Assembly: GCA_036435485.1 (NCBI GenBank)
Contig: CM071600.1
Span: 49,845,546-49,909,545, forward strand
Length of the DNA: 64,000 nucleotides
Reading direction: 5' to 3'
From: Saposhnikovia divaricata
Lineage: Eukaryota > Streptophyta > Magnoliopsida > Apiales > Apiaceae
The notes below the pieces were generated by a model, which made no database searches, was not told the origin of the DNA, and saw only the letters and a list, made by a program, of their open reading frames with translations. Below are positions 52,250 through 61,689 of this stretch, piece by piece (the first letter of the stretch is position 1; the number at the start of each line of letters is the position of its first letter). The position numbers and the translations under genes are program-made.

Positions 52250-55200
52250 CCAATCTGTCATTGCAGGGCATTAAGCAGAATAGAAATAAAGTTATATGGG
52301 TGCTAGACAGTGGAGCATCGAGGCATATGACTGGAAACAAGTCCCTGCTTACAGAGTTGGTTATGAAGGCTGGCCCTTATGTTACCTTTGGAGATGACAG
52401 CATAGGTGTGACTAAGGGATATGGCAAACTGAAAACTGGCAATGTCATCATTGAAGATATTTCCTATGTTGAGGGACTAAAGCACAATCTGTTGAGTATA
52501 AGTCAATTCTGTGACAAAGGTTTCGAAATTGTCTTCAACAAGAAAGGTGTCTCAATCACTCACATCAAGGAAGGCTCACTAGCTTTGAGAGGAGTTCGAA
52601 AGGCAGATCTTTTCGTTGCAGATATGGATTCAGCAAATCAGGATGAGGTCACCTGTTTCTACAGCAAAGCCTCGGATGATGAAAGCTGGTTATGGCACAA
52701 AAAGCTATCTCACTTAAACTTCAAAACGATGAATGCTCTCGCGAGGCGAGAATTGGTGAGAGATCTACCTCAAATGGAGTTCGCTCCGAAAGGACTCTGT
52801 GAAGCTTGTGAAATGGGAAAGTCGAAGCGAGCATCGCATAAAAGCAAAGAAATTTCTAGTATTACTGAGCCTCTGCAACTTCTTCATATGGATTTGTTTG
52901 GCCCAGTGAATGTCCTATCTTTGTCTAGGAAAAGATATGCTTTAGTAATCGTGGATGACTTCTCCAAGTATACATGGGTATTGTTCGCAATGACGAAAGA
53001 CGAAGTACCTTTCTTAATCATTGATCACATCACTCAAATTGAGAATGTTTCAACACTTACTGTGAAGACGATTAGATCAGACAATGGCACTGAATTCAAA
53101 AACGCAGTGCTAAATGACTTCTGTGTATCTAAAGGAATACGTCGTCAGTATTCAGCCCCGAGAACTCCACAGCAAAATGGAGTAGTTGAAAGGAAGAATA
53201 GAACTCTGGTTGAAGCAGCAAGAACTTTGTTGTATGATTCAAAACTTCCTTTGTATTTCTGGGCCGAAGCAGTGAGTACCGCTTGTTACACTCAAAATAG
53301 AACCTTGATCATAAAAGATAAAGAAAAGACACCATGTGAGCTAATGAACAACAGAAGACCAACAATCAAATACTTTCATGTCTTCGGAGCAAAATGCTAT
53401 GTGCTTATAGATGATGAAAATCTAGGCAAGTTTGCAGCAAAAGCTCGTGAAGGAATCTTTGTTGGTTACTCTACAGACGTGGTGGCAGCTTATAGAGTGT
53501 TCTTGGTGAATGATCGAAAAGTGACTGAAAGTTACAACGTCAGATTCGACGATACCAAACTCTCATCAATTTCAAGAGATTCTAGTGAACCTGAGTCCCT
53601 AAAATTTCAGAATCTGGACTTAGAAGATCTTGAAGATGAACCTGAGTTGGTTGTTCCATTAAATGTTCCAAGCGTACATGAAGAACCTGAGTCTAGTGAA
53701 CAAGCTAATTCTACAAGATCAGGAGAGACTTCTTCAGTACGAACCGGCAACAACTCAGGGGGAGTAAATAGCAGCTCAAGGACTACTGTTCAAGGCTCGA
53801 GTCGAGTTGACTCTAGTTCTGTAGGAGCTGGCACTAACTCAGGGGGAGTTAGTGAAAATAATCAAAGTAGTCCGCACCCCAACTCAGAAAGTCAAGCTGA
53901 ATCATCAAGACAATTTCCAGGTGAACGAGTATGGAATAGAGACCATCCGTTTGAGTTAATTATTGGTGATCCAGATGCTGGTGTGACTACTAGAAGAACT
54001 GCAAGAGCTGACATGGCTAATATCTCCTTATATTCTGGGTTCTTATCCAAGCTTGAACCTAAAGAAATAGAAGAAGCTCTTGGCGATGCTGATTGGGTGA
54101 TTGCAATGCAAGAGGAACTCAATCAGTTTGAAAGGCAGAAAGTTTGGAAACTGGTACCCCGACCAAAGAACAAATCCGTAATTGGAGCTAGGTGGGTATT
54201 CAGAAATAAACTGGATGAAAACGGACTTGTAACACGAAACAAGGCTCGTTTGGTTGCAAAAGGTTATTCTCAGCGAGAAGGAATTGATTATGATGAAACC
54301 TATGCACCAGTTGCAAGACTTGAGGCAGTCAGGATGTTCTTGGCATTTGCAGCACATAAGAACTTCAAAGTTTTCCAGATGGACGTGAAAAGTGCCTTCC
54401 TGAACGGAGAGTTAGAAGAAGAAGTGTATCTGGAACAGCCGCCTGGCTTCGTTGATCCAGAACATGCAGATTTTGTGTATCTACTCTTCAAATCTGTCTA
54501 TGGCCTCAGGCAATCCCCAAGGCGATGGTATGAAACCCTATCTCTATTCTTAATTGAAAATGGTTTTGTTAGGGGAGTAATTGATAAAACATTGTTCTAC
54601 AAAGTTGTGAGAAATGACTTAATACTTGTTCAAGTATATGTGGACGATATTATTTTTGGGTCATCAAATGAGCGCTTGTGCGAGAAATTTGCCAAGCTAA
54701 TGCAGGAAAAATATGAGATGAGCATGATGGGAGAGCTGTCCTTCTTCCTTGGATTACAGATCAGTCAGAGAAAAGATGGTATCTTTATCTGTCAATCCAA
54801 GTACGTCAGAGATTTACTCAAGAAGTATAATCTAGAAGATGCATCAGCAGCTAAGACTCCCATGGCAACAGCCACGAAGCTTGATGAAGACAAATCAGGT
54901 AAATCAGTTGACATCACAAGCTATCGAGGTATGATTGGCTCACTCCTCTATTTAACTGCAAGTAGACCAGATATAATGTTCTCAACTTGTTTATGTGCAA
55001 GGTTCCAAGCGGATCCTAGAGAATCACATCTCGTAGCCGTCAAGAGAATTTTCAGGTATCTCAAGGGCACACCAAATCTAGGGATTTGGTACCCAAGAGA
55101 TACAGGTTTTAATCTTATTGGCTATTCGGATTCAGACTATGCAGGTTGCAGGATTGATAGGAAAAGCACATCTGGTGCTTGCCAATTTCTTGGCAGAAGA

Positions 55201-55581
55201 TTGGTGTCCTGGCAAAGTAAAAAGCAACATACAGTATCTACTTCTACTGCTGAAGCTGAGTACATTGCTGCTGGAAGCTGTGTAGCTCAAATACTGTGGA
55301 TGAGGAACCAATTGAAGGATTATGGCATGGAGCATAAGAAAATTCCAATCATGTGTGACAACACAAGTGCCATTGCCATAACCAACAATCCTGTAGATCA
55401 CTCAAGAACCAAGCATATTGACATCAGGTATCATTTCATAAGAGAACATGTCGAGGAGGGGACTGTGGAGCTACATTTTGTGCCCACAATGCAACAAATT
55501 GCAGATATATTCACCAAACCTCTTGATGAAGTAACATTCAATAGGTTGGTTGGTGAATTGGGAATGCTTAACACAAGTTAG
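52228..55581 (+). CDS. pol: pol of Element 2: protease, integrase, RT, RNase H
   Basis: 1117 codons without a stop. The frame is not expected to start at its own ATG: its first codon is TTG, and it would be reached from gag. Protease motif WVLDSGASRHMTG (Asp at 27). HHCC zinc segment of the integrase with WHKKLSHLNF near 155 and CEACEMGK near 192. Integrase core with DLFGPVNV near 222, RSDNGTEF near 285 and PQQNGVVERKNRT near 312. A linker rich in Ser/Asn carries two internal purine tracts. RT starts near 640 (WKLVPRP), with QMDVKSAFLNG and YVDD near 804. RNase H has DSDYAGCRIDRKSTSG near 970 and ADIFTKPLDE near 1093. All key motifs look intact, unlike Element 1. Confidence 0.93.
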   Translation: MGSEECLTNLSLQGIKQNRNKVIWVLDSGASRHMTGNKSLLTELVMKAGPYVTFGDDSIGVTKGYGKLKTGNVIIEDISYVEGLKHNLLSISQFCDKGFEIVFNKKGVSITHIKEGSLALRGVRKADLFVADMDSANQDEVTCFYSKASDDESWLWHKKLSHLNFKTMNALARRELVRDLPQMEFAPKGLCEACEMGKSKRASHKSKEISSITEPLQLLHMDLFGPVNVLSLSRKRYALVIVDDFSKYTWVLFAMTKDEVPFLIIDHITQIENVSTLTVKTIRSDNGTEFKNAVLNDFCVSKGIRRQYSAPRTPQQNGVVERKNRTLVEAARTLLYDSKLPLYFWAEAVSTACYTQNRTLIIKDKEKTPCELMNNRRPTIKYFHVFGAKCYVLIDDENLGKFAAKAREGIFVGYSTDVVAAYRVFLVNDRKVTESYNVRFDDTKLSSISRDSSEPESLKFQNLDLEDLEDEPELVVPLNVPSVHEEPESSEQANSTRSGETSSVRTGNNSGGVNSSSRTTVQGSSRVDSSSVGAGTNSGGVSENNQSSPHPNSESQAESSRQFPGERVWNRDHPFELIIGDPDAGVTTRRTARADMANISLYSGFLSKLEPKEIEEALGDADWVIAMQEELNQFERQKVWKLVPRPKNKSVIGARWVFRNKLDENGLVTRNKARLVAKGYSQREGIDYDETYAPVARLEAVRMFLAFAAHKNFKVFQMDVKSAFLNGELEEEVYLEQPPGFVDPEHADFVYLLFKSVYGLRQSPRRWYETLSLFLIENGFVRGVIDKTLFYKVVRNDLILVQVYVDDIIFGSSNERLCEKFAKLMQEKYEMSMMGELSFFLGLQISQRKDGIFICQSKYVRDLLKKYNLEDASAAKTPMATATKLDEDKSGKSVDITSYRGMIGSLLYLTASRPDIMFSTCLCARFQADPRESHLVAVKRIFRYLKGTPNLGIWYPRDTGFNLIGYSDSDYAGCRIDRKSTSGACQFLGRRLVSWQSKKQHTVSTSTAEAEYIAAGSCVAQILWMRNQLKDYGMEHKKIPIMCDNTSAIAITNNPVDHSRTKHIDIRYHFIREHVEEGTVELHFVPTMQQIADIFTKPLDEVTFNRLVGELGMLNTS
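53752..53848 (+). other. Two PPT-like purine tracts inside pol of Element 2
   Basis: AACTCAGGGGGAG at 53752-53764 and again at 53836-53848, in the integrase-RT linker. The same 13-mer occurs at the same place in pol of Element 1 (38117-38105, minus). Confidence 0.8.
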
Positions 55582-57322
55582 TAAAGCCTTCTATCTGTAA
55601 AATCCATGTTTATGTTTGTATGTGCAAGCTAATCAATCATTATGTGCTTAGACTTTAATATGCCTAATCAATGATTGTTATAGGTTGCATATAGTGTGTT
55701 TTTGCATGAATTCATTGTGTTTTAAGTGTCTTTTATAGCACAAATCTGTGAATTTATGCTTGTTAGATTGCATGATCATAGGGGGAGTTAAATTCATAAT
55801 ATTCTAAATATTGCATGATTTTTAGATGAATTTACCTTTGATTTTCATGTAATTAGAGGCCTTAGAATTGAAAAACTTCAAAATTTCGAGTTAGGTTCTA
55901 TCTCGAAACTCATCTAGAAATTCGACTTGAATTTCGACTTAATCTGTCAGAGTGAAGTTTTTGAAAAATTCTAAGTCTGGGAAGAATTTCGAGTTGGCTA
56001 TCTCGAAATTCATCTCGAAATTCGACTTAGAGTTCGAATTCGAGTTACCAGTGTGCCTAGTTCTATCTTCAAAATATTCGAGATAAATTCTATCTCGAAT
56101 CTTATCTCAAAGGTTGAGATGAGGTTTCCATTAAGGGAATATTTTGAAAAGAACTGAGAATTAACTTCGAGTTAGTCTATCTCGAACTTTATCTCGAAGT
56201 TCGACTTGATGTTCGAGATAGAGTTCTTAGTCTATCTCGAAACTCAACTCGAATTTCGACTTGGTGTTCGAGATAGAGTTCTCAGTTAAGCTTAAGGGAA
56301 TTTTTCGAGTTACACTCCTAACTCGAAACATATCTTGAATTACCCTGTTCTTTTTGCTTCAAGGGGGTATTTTGGAAAGAATTTGAGATTAACTTCGAGT
56401 TAGTCTATCTCGAAACTCAACTCGAATTTCGACTTGATGTTCGAGATAGAGCTCTTAGTCTATCTCGAAACTCAACTCGAATTTCGACTTGATGTTCGAG
56501 ATAGACTTCTAACTCGAAAAGTATCTTGAATTTCCTTTTTCCAAGTTTACTACAATTCAACAATGTTCAAGATAGGATTTCCCTATAGTTTCTGCTGTAA
56601 TATTGGTTAAAGTGCTTATTTGTGCATAATTGTTCGAGTTAACCTCTATCTCGAACTTTATCTCGAAGTTCGACTTGATGTTCGAGATAGAAATGTTCGA
56701 GATAGAAATGTTCGAGATAGAGTTCGACTTAGATGTCCCCTGTATGGACTTAGTACTTTTCACATTTTTTTAACAGGGACATTTTTGTCATTTCACATTC
56801 ATCTATATATACATCTCTAACTCGATGCCTAATTCACTTTACCTAATTCTAATTTTCACAGCAGCCTCTTCACAAAACAAGGCGATTTCATAACTTCATA
56901 CCGTTAACCCTTGTTTTTGTGATTAAACTCGTACTAATCACGAATTACTGCCAATTTTTGGACTAATCTTGACTGTGTTATCCTAAATCTTTGTGTTGGT
57001 GTGTTTTGTGTTCATCCATATACACGCACATATACATACACACGAACATATAACTGTTTGTGTACTGTTCATAAAACGCAATTCCATATTCACCATTCAT
57101 AAACACACACGATTTCACTGGTACACACGAATATTCATCTTCTTTGAATATTCAGATTTGGTCATTGGTTTTTGATTGTTAATCCCGTAGTTTAATTTTC
57201 TCTAAGGGACTTTTGTTCTTTTTGATAAATTAAAAGGGATACATCATTTAATTCGTAATTTATTTGTTTTTCTCAATTAAAATAAAAATTCACATCTTTT
57301 AAAAGAAAAACATTTAATTAAA
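55582..57322 (+). other. Spacer between pol and ORF3 of Element 2
   Basis: About 1.74 kb without a credible gene. ATAGGGGGAGTTAAA near 55778-55792 is another PPT-like tract. A large motif array occupies 55876-56745, and AT-rich leader-like sequence with CACACGA/TACACGC words precedes ORF3. Confidence 0.8.
55876..56745 (+). repeat. CTCGAA/TTCGAG motif array in the pol-ORF3 spacer of Element 2
   Basis: Dozens of copies of TCTATCTCGAA, ACTCGAATTTCGACTTGA and TTCGAGATAGA in alternating orientation, locally in tandem (for example near 56210-56275, 56396-56455 and 56456-56510). CTCGAAATTCGAG-type inverted pairs can form many hairpins. Related words occur in this element's leader and LTR. Confidence 0.9.
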
Positions 57323-60300
57323 ATGGCTCACCAATTTTCCCTTGCTAAAAACAATTTTTATAATATTTCTACGGAAATTGGTGATCAACTCCCGAGGTTT
57401 AAGTTTTGGATACGATTTCTCAATTTGTATTCCAAAGCTAGCCATGCTTTTACTGCTAAACCTACACTAGTACATGATGCTTTACAGCAATTGTGGACTA
57501 GTGCGGTTACTTTTGGGAGTAAATCAACCCCCTACGGTTTCAGGTTTACCTTAGCGGGTCAGGAATATGAGGTGACCGAACAAATTGTCAACATAGTTCT
57601 GGGATTCCCAATTAAAGATGCCTATGATCCAGAACCTACTGCTGCAGAACGCCTCAGATTCTTTGAAGAAATTGGATGTTATCCTCCAAAAGGCCCAATC
57701 ACGGGAAATATCCAAAAGCAATTCTTCCATGCGGAATGGAATTACTTTTTCGAGGCCATCACAAGATGTTTTCGGGCACGCGAAAAAGACTTTCATCAAA
57801 TTCCAATTCCAATGCAAACCTTTGCAGTTGCCCTAGCAAGAGAACTGGATATAAACTATGGACGCATAGTTCTCTCTGAGATAGTGGCCTCAATGGGATC
57901 CCTTGCAAGCAGAGACCTCACTACAAATGATGTTGTCTGCTGGTTTCCTCGGTTTCTTCAAATGCTGATCAATGACTTAATACCGAAGGATGCTCTTGCT
58001 ATTAGACAGGGATTTGCCAGAAGCCCCACATCTGAATCGCTAGGGATGGGCACTAAGTCACTTGCAACCATTGCTAATCAGGATAAACATCAAGGTAAAC
58101 CAATGTCTACTCCTGAAAATATTCAAATGTGGCTTAGATATGATGCAAGAGTTACCAATTTGGAGGCATCATCACAAGTCTCATCACATGCTCAAAATCC
58201 ATCTATTCATGCTGAGGCATTTGATGAGATTCCTGATGAGGAAAGCGATGATGCACAAGGTAATCAATCAGGTAATCTCTCCCTGCATACTGTTCATTCC
58301 TCCTCCTATGTTTCTGATTCCGCAACCCAAGAGACTGCTAACCCGCAGGATCTATCCCAGGGTAAGAGCCATATTTCTGACTCTGAGTCTGATACACATT
58401 CCTATTCTCTATCACCCCTGTTAACGGAAGTCAGAAAACCAGCACGTATATATATACAAGATGATGAGGAGAGTGAACCCGAAGAGCAGCAACTTATTCG
58501 AAAGAAAGCCAAACTGTTCCACGCTGCTACTTCACAACCACAGTCAAACCCTAGCGTGTCACACGCAACCACTCCACCTCACGCGAGTGGTTCACCCCTT
58601 GAACATTCTGCACATAGGGATTTTGATTTTGGTGAGGATGATGTGCCTCTTGAAGATACTGTTGCTTCAAGAGGACATGAAGTCTTAAGAACTTCAGCCG
58701 TACCTTCACCGGTACGTACTGATGCTGCAAAGAAGATCGGTTCTGATGTCGTACAAGGACACTTTGTAGTCTCTCAGCCTGAGATTCCAACTCAGGAACA
58801 AACAGAATTTGATCCCATAACTGTTAACAACATTTCTTATCAATTTTCTGCAGGTACTGCTTCACTATTTGGATCAATCATTGAAGACATACACGAGCGT
58901 GAGACAGGGAGTGTGTGTGAGAGGTTAGGGAGAGAGGGACCTTCATTTTTAAGGCCCGAAACCGAGCACCAAATACCAACAGAACGAGTATTAGAGCGAG
59001 GTCACCTAAACCAAACACCGTCCCTTAATATTGAAAATTTTGATACTCGTATGACTTCAATGGAAAATCAGATGAGGCAGTTCGGGCAGACAATGGGGCA
59101 GTTCGGGATCAATATTGGAAACAACCAAAGGGCTCTAGACGACTACGCAGCAAGAATGGCAAGTCAAGCTACAGCTTTTGATGATTTGACAAATAAGGTC
59201 AATGACTTGGGCCATGCTGGTGGTGTCTTGGGAAGCACTCTCAATGAGATGATGGGGGCATTGGAGTCTATAATGCATACAATGACTGTGGAGATCAGTA
59301 GAATGATGTTCGCAGTCAGGAGTTTTGTGCCCCCGGAGTGCTTCGAGTCGCAACAACCTCCCCCCGATGCTGGTGCAGGTGGTGCAGGTGGTGCTAGTGG
59401 AGCGGGAGCCTCTGGTTCTGGTTTTGGAGGTTCCTATGCAGCTGGTGGATCTGAAGACCATGGTGGAGCTCAGGATAACTCACCTAAGGGGGAGAGTGGA
59501 AAGGAGACGAGACAACAGGCAGTTCACATCGAAGAAATTGAAGAACCCGCTGATCTTGTCAAGGAACCAGAAGTTGAGCCGTCTATTGATGAAGAGGCTC
59601 TGAGGATGAGAAAGGGTAAGGCAGTAATGGTTGATGAACCATTTGTTGATCTGAGTCATCAGGAAACAGTACAGGAGGTACTTGACTCAAGTTCTGACAT
59701 GGAAGACGTACCGTTGGCACACGCTATAAAAAGATCTTTGAAGGAACAAGGTGGAGGTGCTGGGATGTCTTCCGGACTGCCTGAAGAATTTCCTGTTGAT
59801 GAGGAAACCCTTAAAGCTCAACAGTTAGCCTTGGAACAAGCTCAGTTCCATAAAATGAAGATGATGCAAGAACATGCTGCGTTCCTAGAACAGAAGGTGG
59901 AGCTACAAGGGAAGCAGTATGAGTATGAGCTTGCAAGGCTAGCCAATCCTCAAGTTGATCTGGACAAACGAAGGATAGGGCAGAAATGGGATGAAGCAAG
60001 GAAGATAATGATGGGACCATGTGCAAAAGGAGTTCATAACAAGGATGCAGATGATCTGTTCTACAACTTGAATTTGCAGAATCCAATGACTGGGGACTAT
60101 ATAAATGCTTTGAAGAGATTAATTTCTAAAGTCAGGGTTGGATACAATGCAAATCTTAAGGAGTGGCAGGTTATCTTGTCTTTGGTAGAAGGAGTCCCAA
60201 CATCTTTCTTATATGTGGATGACCAATTCATAATGAGAAGATCTGCGTCAGAGTTGTTCTTGCTAGCGACTAAAATTCAGTACTCTCAATCTGAGGAGCT

Positions 60301-60637
60301 AAGCATTCTGTACAGGGATCAGTTAATGCAGCTAGCAGAGGACAAGGGTCCAGAATTCTCAGCTTATCCAAATTTTGTCCGGATGGTAGTTGATGGAAAG
60401 ATGAAGAGGGTTAGCATGGAGGAAAATGATCTGATGGAGCTTTCAGTAGAATCTCTCAAAGCTGTCTGTAGACAAATGATGAGTAAGGGATTCGCTTCTG
60501 AGCTTAAAGATAAATCCGTGAAGATCATTGAAAGAGCTATATTCAAGAAGAGCAATGAGGTGTGGAAGTGTGATGTCATTGCTCCAAACCCTCTTGATGA
60601 CGTGAAGATTGAGCCGGAGCTGATAGAAAAGAAATGA
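57323..60637 (+). CDS. Long extra ORF (ORF3, 'env-like' position) of Element 2
   Basis: 1104 aa, ATG at 57323. N-terminal block (about 1-235) with RFKFWIRFLNLYSK, FRFTLAGQEYEVTEQIVNIV and FLQMLINDLIPKD, aligning in order with Element 1 ORF3. Then a long Ser/Gln/Glu-rich linker, a helical segment (about 565-680), a Gly/Ala-rich stretch (about 675-705), a coiled coil (about 825-880), and a C-terminal block with KWDEARKIM, SASELFLLATK, LAEDKGPEF and KGFASELKD. Neither signal peptide nor membrane helix is visible. A TGA ends it at 60635-60637; the same frame stays open after the stop into a 230-aa ORF. Role unknown; coiled coils suggest a structural or partner-binding protein. Confidence 0.82.
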   Translation: MAHQFSLAKNNFYNISTEIGDQLPRFKFWIRFLNLYSKASHAFTAKPTLVHDALQQLWTSAVTFGSKSTPYGFRFTLAGQEYEVTEQIVNIVLGFPIKDAYDPEPTAAERLRFFEEIGCYPPKGPITGNIQKQFFHAEWNYFFEAITRCFRAREKDFHQIPIPMQTFAVALARELDINYGRIVLSEIVASMGSLASRDLTTNDVVCWFPRFLQMLINDLIPKDALAIRQGFARSPTSESLGMGTKSLATIANQDKHQGKPMSTPENIQMWLRYDARVTNLEASSQVSSHAQNPSIHAEAFDEIPDEESDDAQGNQSGNLSLHTVHSSSYVSDSATQETANPQDLSQGKSHISDSESDTHSYSLSPLLTEVRKPARIYIQDDEESEPEEQQLIRKKAKLFHAATSQPQSNPSVSHATTPPHASGSPLEHSAHRDFDFGEDDVPLEDTVASRGHEVLRTSAVPSPVRTDAAKKIGSDVVQGHFVVSQPEIPTQEQTEFDPITVNNISYQFSAGTASLFGSIIEDIHERETGSVCERLGREGPSFLRPETEHQIPTERVLERGHLNQTPSLNIENFDTRMTSMENQMRQFGQTMGQFGINIGNNQRALDDYAARMASQATAFDDLTNKVNDLGHAGGVLGSTLNEMMGALESIMHTMTVEISRMMFAVRSFVPPECFESQQPPPDAGAGGAGGASGAGASGSGFGGSYAAGGSEDHGGAQDNSPKGESGKETRQQAVHIEEIEEPADLVKEPEVEPSIDEEALRMRKGKAVMVDEPFVDLSHQETVQEVLDSSSDMEDVPLAHAIKRSLKEQGGGAGMSSGLPEEFPVDEETLKAQQLALEQAQFHKMKMMQEHAAFLEQKVELQGKQYEYELARLANPQVDLDKRRIGQKWDEARKIMMGPCAKGVHNKDADDLFYNLNLQNPMTGDYINALKRLISKVRVGYNANLKEWQVILSLVEGVPTSFLYVDDQFIMRRSASELFLLATKIQYSQSEELSILYRDQLMQLAEDKGPEFSAYPNFVRMVVDGKMKRVSMEENDLMELSVESLKAVCRQMMSKGFASELKDKSVKIIERAIFKKSNEVWKCDVIAPNPLDDVKIEPELIEKK

Positions 60638-60652
60638 AATATTCTTCAAGCC

Positions 60653-61345
60653 ATGAAGAATGTAGATGAAGCTCTGACTCTTCCTTCTGGAGCACTAGAA
60701 CAAGGAGAAATAAGGGAGGCTATTGGTGTTCCAGGAAGTGAAAGTGTATACTGGATACATGCTTATGTTGAAGATACAGCTGATGCCTTAGTATTCATAG
60801 ATGCAGACCAGAATCAAACAATCTTGCATATGAGTAGACAATGGCTGCTACGGACTCAAGATGCTGCATTTCTGGAGAGAGTATTATATGTATTCAAATG
60901 GGGCGAAGTGGAAGATAAGTTTGTTGAAGAAAAGCAGAGACTCATGAGTTACCTGTCTGAAGTAGTGGTGGAAAAGAAGAGAATGGAGCGAGATGCGGCC
61001 AGTGTCCACAATACTGACCGTGTCAAGGGCTACCCCAAGATGATCTATTGTCAGTTCAAATCTGATAAATCTCACTGGAAACCTCAGCTCATCATGAAGA
61101 ACTTCGAGGATATTCCAAAGATCAGAACTACTCAGGAGGTGGACAAACTCAGAAGGCTTTTCAAACATCCTTATCCAGAGCCCAAGAACCCTCTAGAAAT
61201 GGAAGCTGTAAGTCTATTGAATGCTAGGTGGAAGCAGCTTAAAGATCCAGTATACAAGAAAGAAAAGCAGCAGAAGGAGAAGAGCAAAAGGCAGAAAGAA
61301 GAGAGAGACCAAGCTGCTGAAGCTAGAAAGTGGAAACGGAATTAG
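60653..61345 (+). CDS. 230-aa follow-on ORF, in frame with ORF3 of Element 2
   Basis: ATG at 60653, 16 bases after the ORF3 stop and in the same frame. It starts MKNVDEALTLPSGALEQGEI; the end of Element 1 ORF3 (IKNLPDMDEQEEGEI) looks like the same segment, so the start of this ORF probably corresponds to the ORF3 tail in Element 1. The middle (YWIHAYVEDTADALVFIDAD, MSRQWLLRTQDAAFLERVL, YPKMIYCQFKSDKSHWKPQL) looks like a folded domain I do not recognise. The end is a Lys/Glu/Arg-rich helix (RWKQLKDPVYKKEKQQKEK), plausibly nucleic-acid binding. It may be a separate ORF, or ORF3 split by a nonsense change. Neither form is proven. Confidence 0.65.
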   Translation: MKNVDEALTLPSGALEQGEIREAIGVPGSESVYWIHAYVEDTADALVFIDADQNQTILHMSRQWLLRTQDAAFLERVLYVFKWGEVEDKFVEEKQRLMSYLSEVVVEKKRMERDAASVHNTDRVKGYPKMIYCQFKSDKSHWKPQLIMKNFEDIPKIRTTQEVDKLRRLFKHPYPEPKNPLEMEAVSLLNARWKQLKDPVYKKEKQQKEKSKRQKEERDQAAEARKWKRN

Positions 61346-61675
61346 GGTTAAAGGTCAGAGTGGTGTGAACTTGAAGTTGGAAGAACTTCATGTCTTTTGG
61401 TTGCTTTAACTCACTTGAGGAAAATTCACCTTAGAGTGAATCCAATAAGGTGATACAAGTTTGACTAAAAGGTATGAAATAATCCAGGTGATAGGAATCA
61501 CTCAAATGATCTTTAATTCGAAGTTCGAATTCTGTTTCTAGTTTAAGTTCTTTGTATTGTTTTCATGTAAATTTCAATTGTAAATTATTCAAGACTGTAA
61601 TGTTAATTATCTTTTCTCGTCTCATTGTTTAGTTGAGTTATCCTTCATTAATTTGAATGTCATTGTTAGACAATC
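61346..61675 (+). other. 3' untranslated region of Element 2
   Basis: Non-coding stretch between the last ORF and the PPT. No array or hairpin stands out. Confidence 0.7.
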
Positions 61676-61689
61676 AAATTGGGGGAGAT
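61676..61689 (+). other. Polypurine tract of Element 2
   Basis: AAATTGGGGGAGAT directly before the 3' LTR. Confidence 0.93.

Noticed and set aside
52236..52266. A tiny intron joining gag and pol in the Copia elements (GT...TTGCAG)
   Set aside because: Only about 23 nt, far below plant intron minimum. It is kept only as an observation on the overlap.
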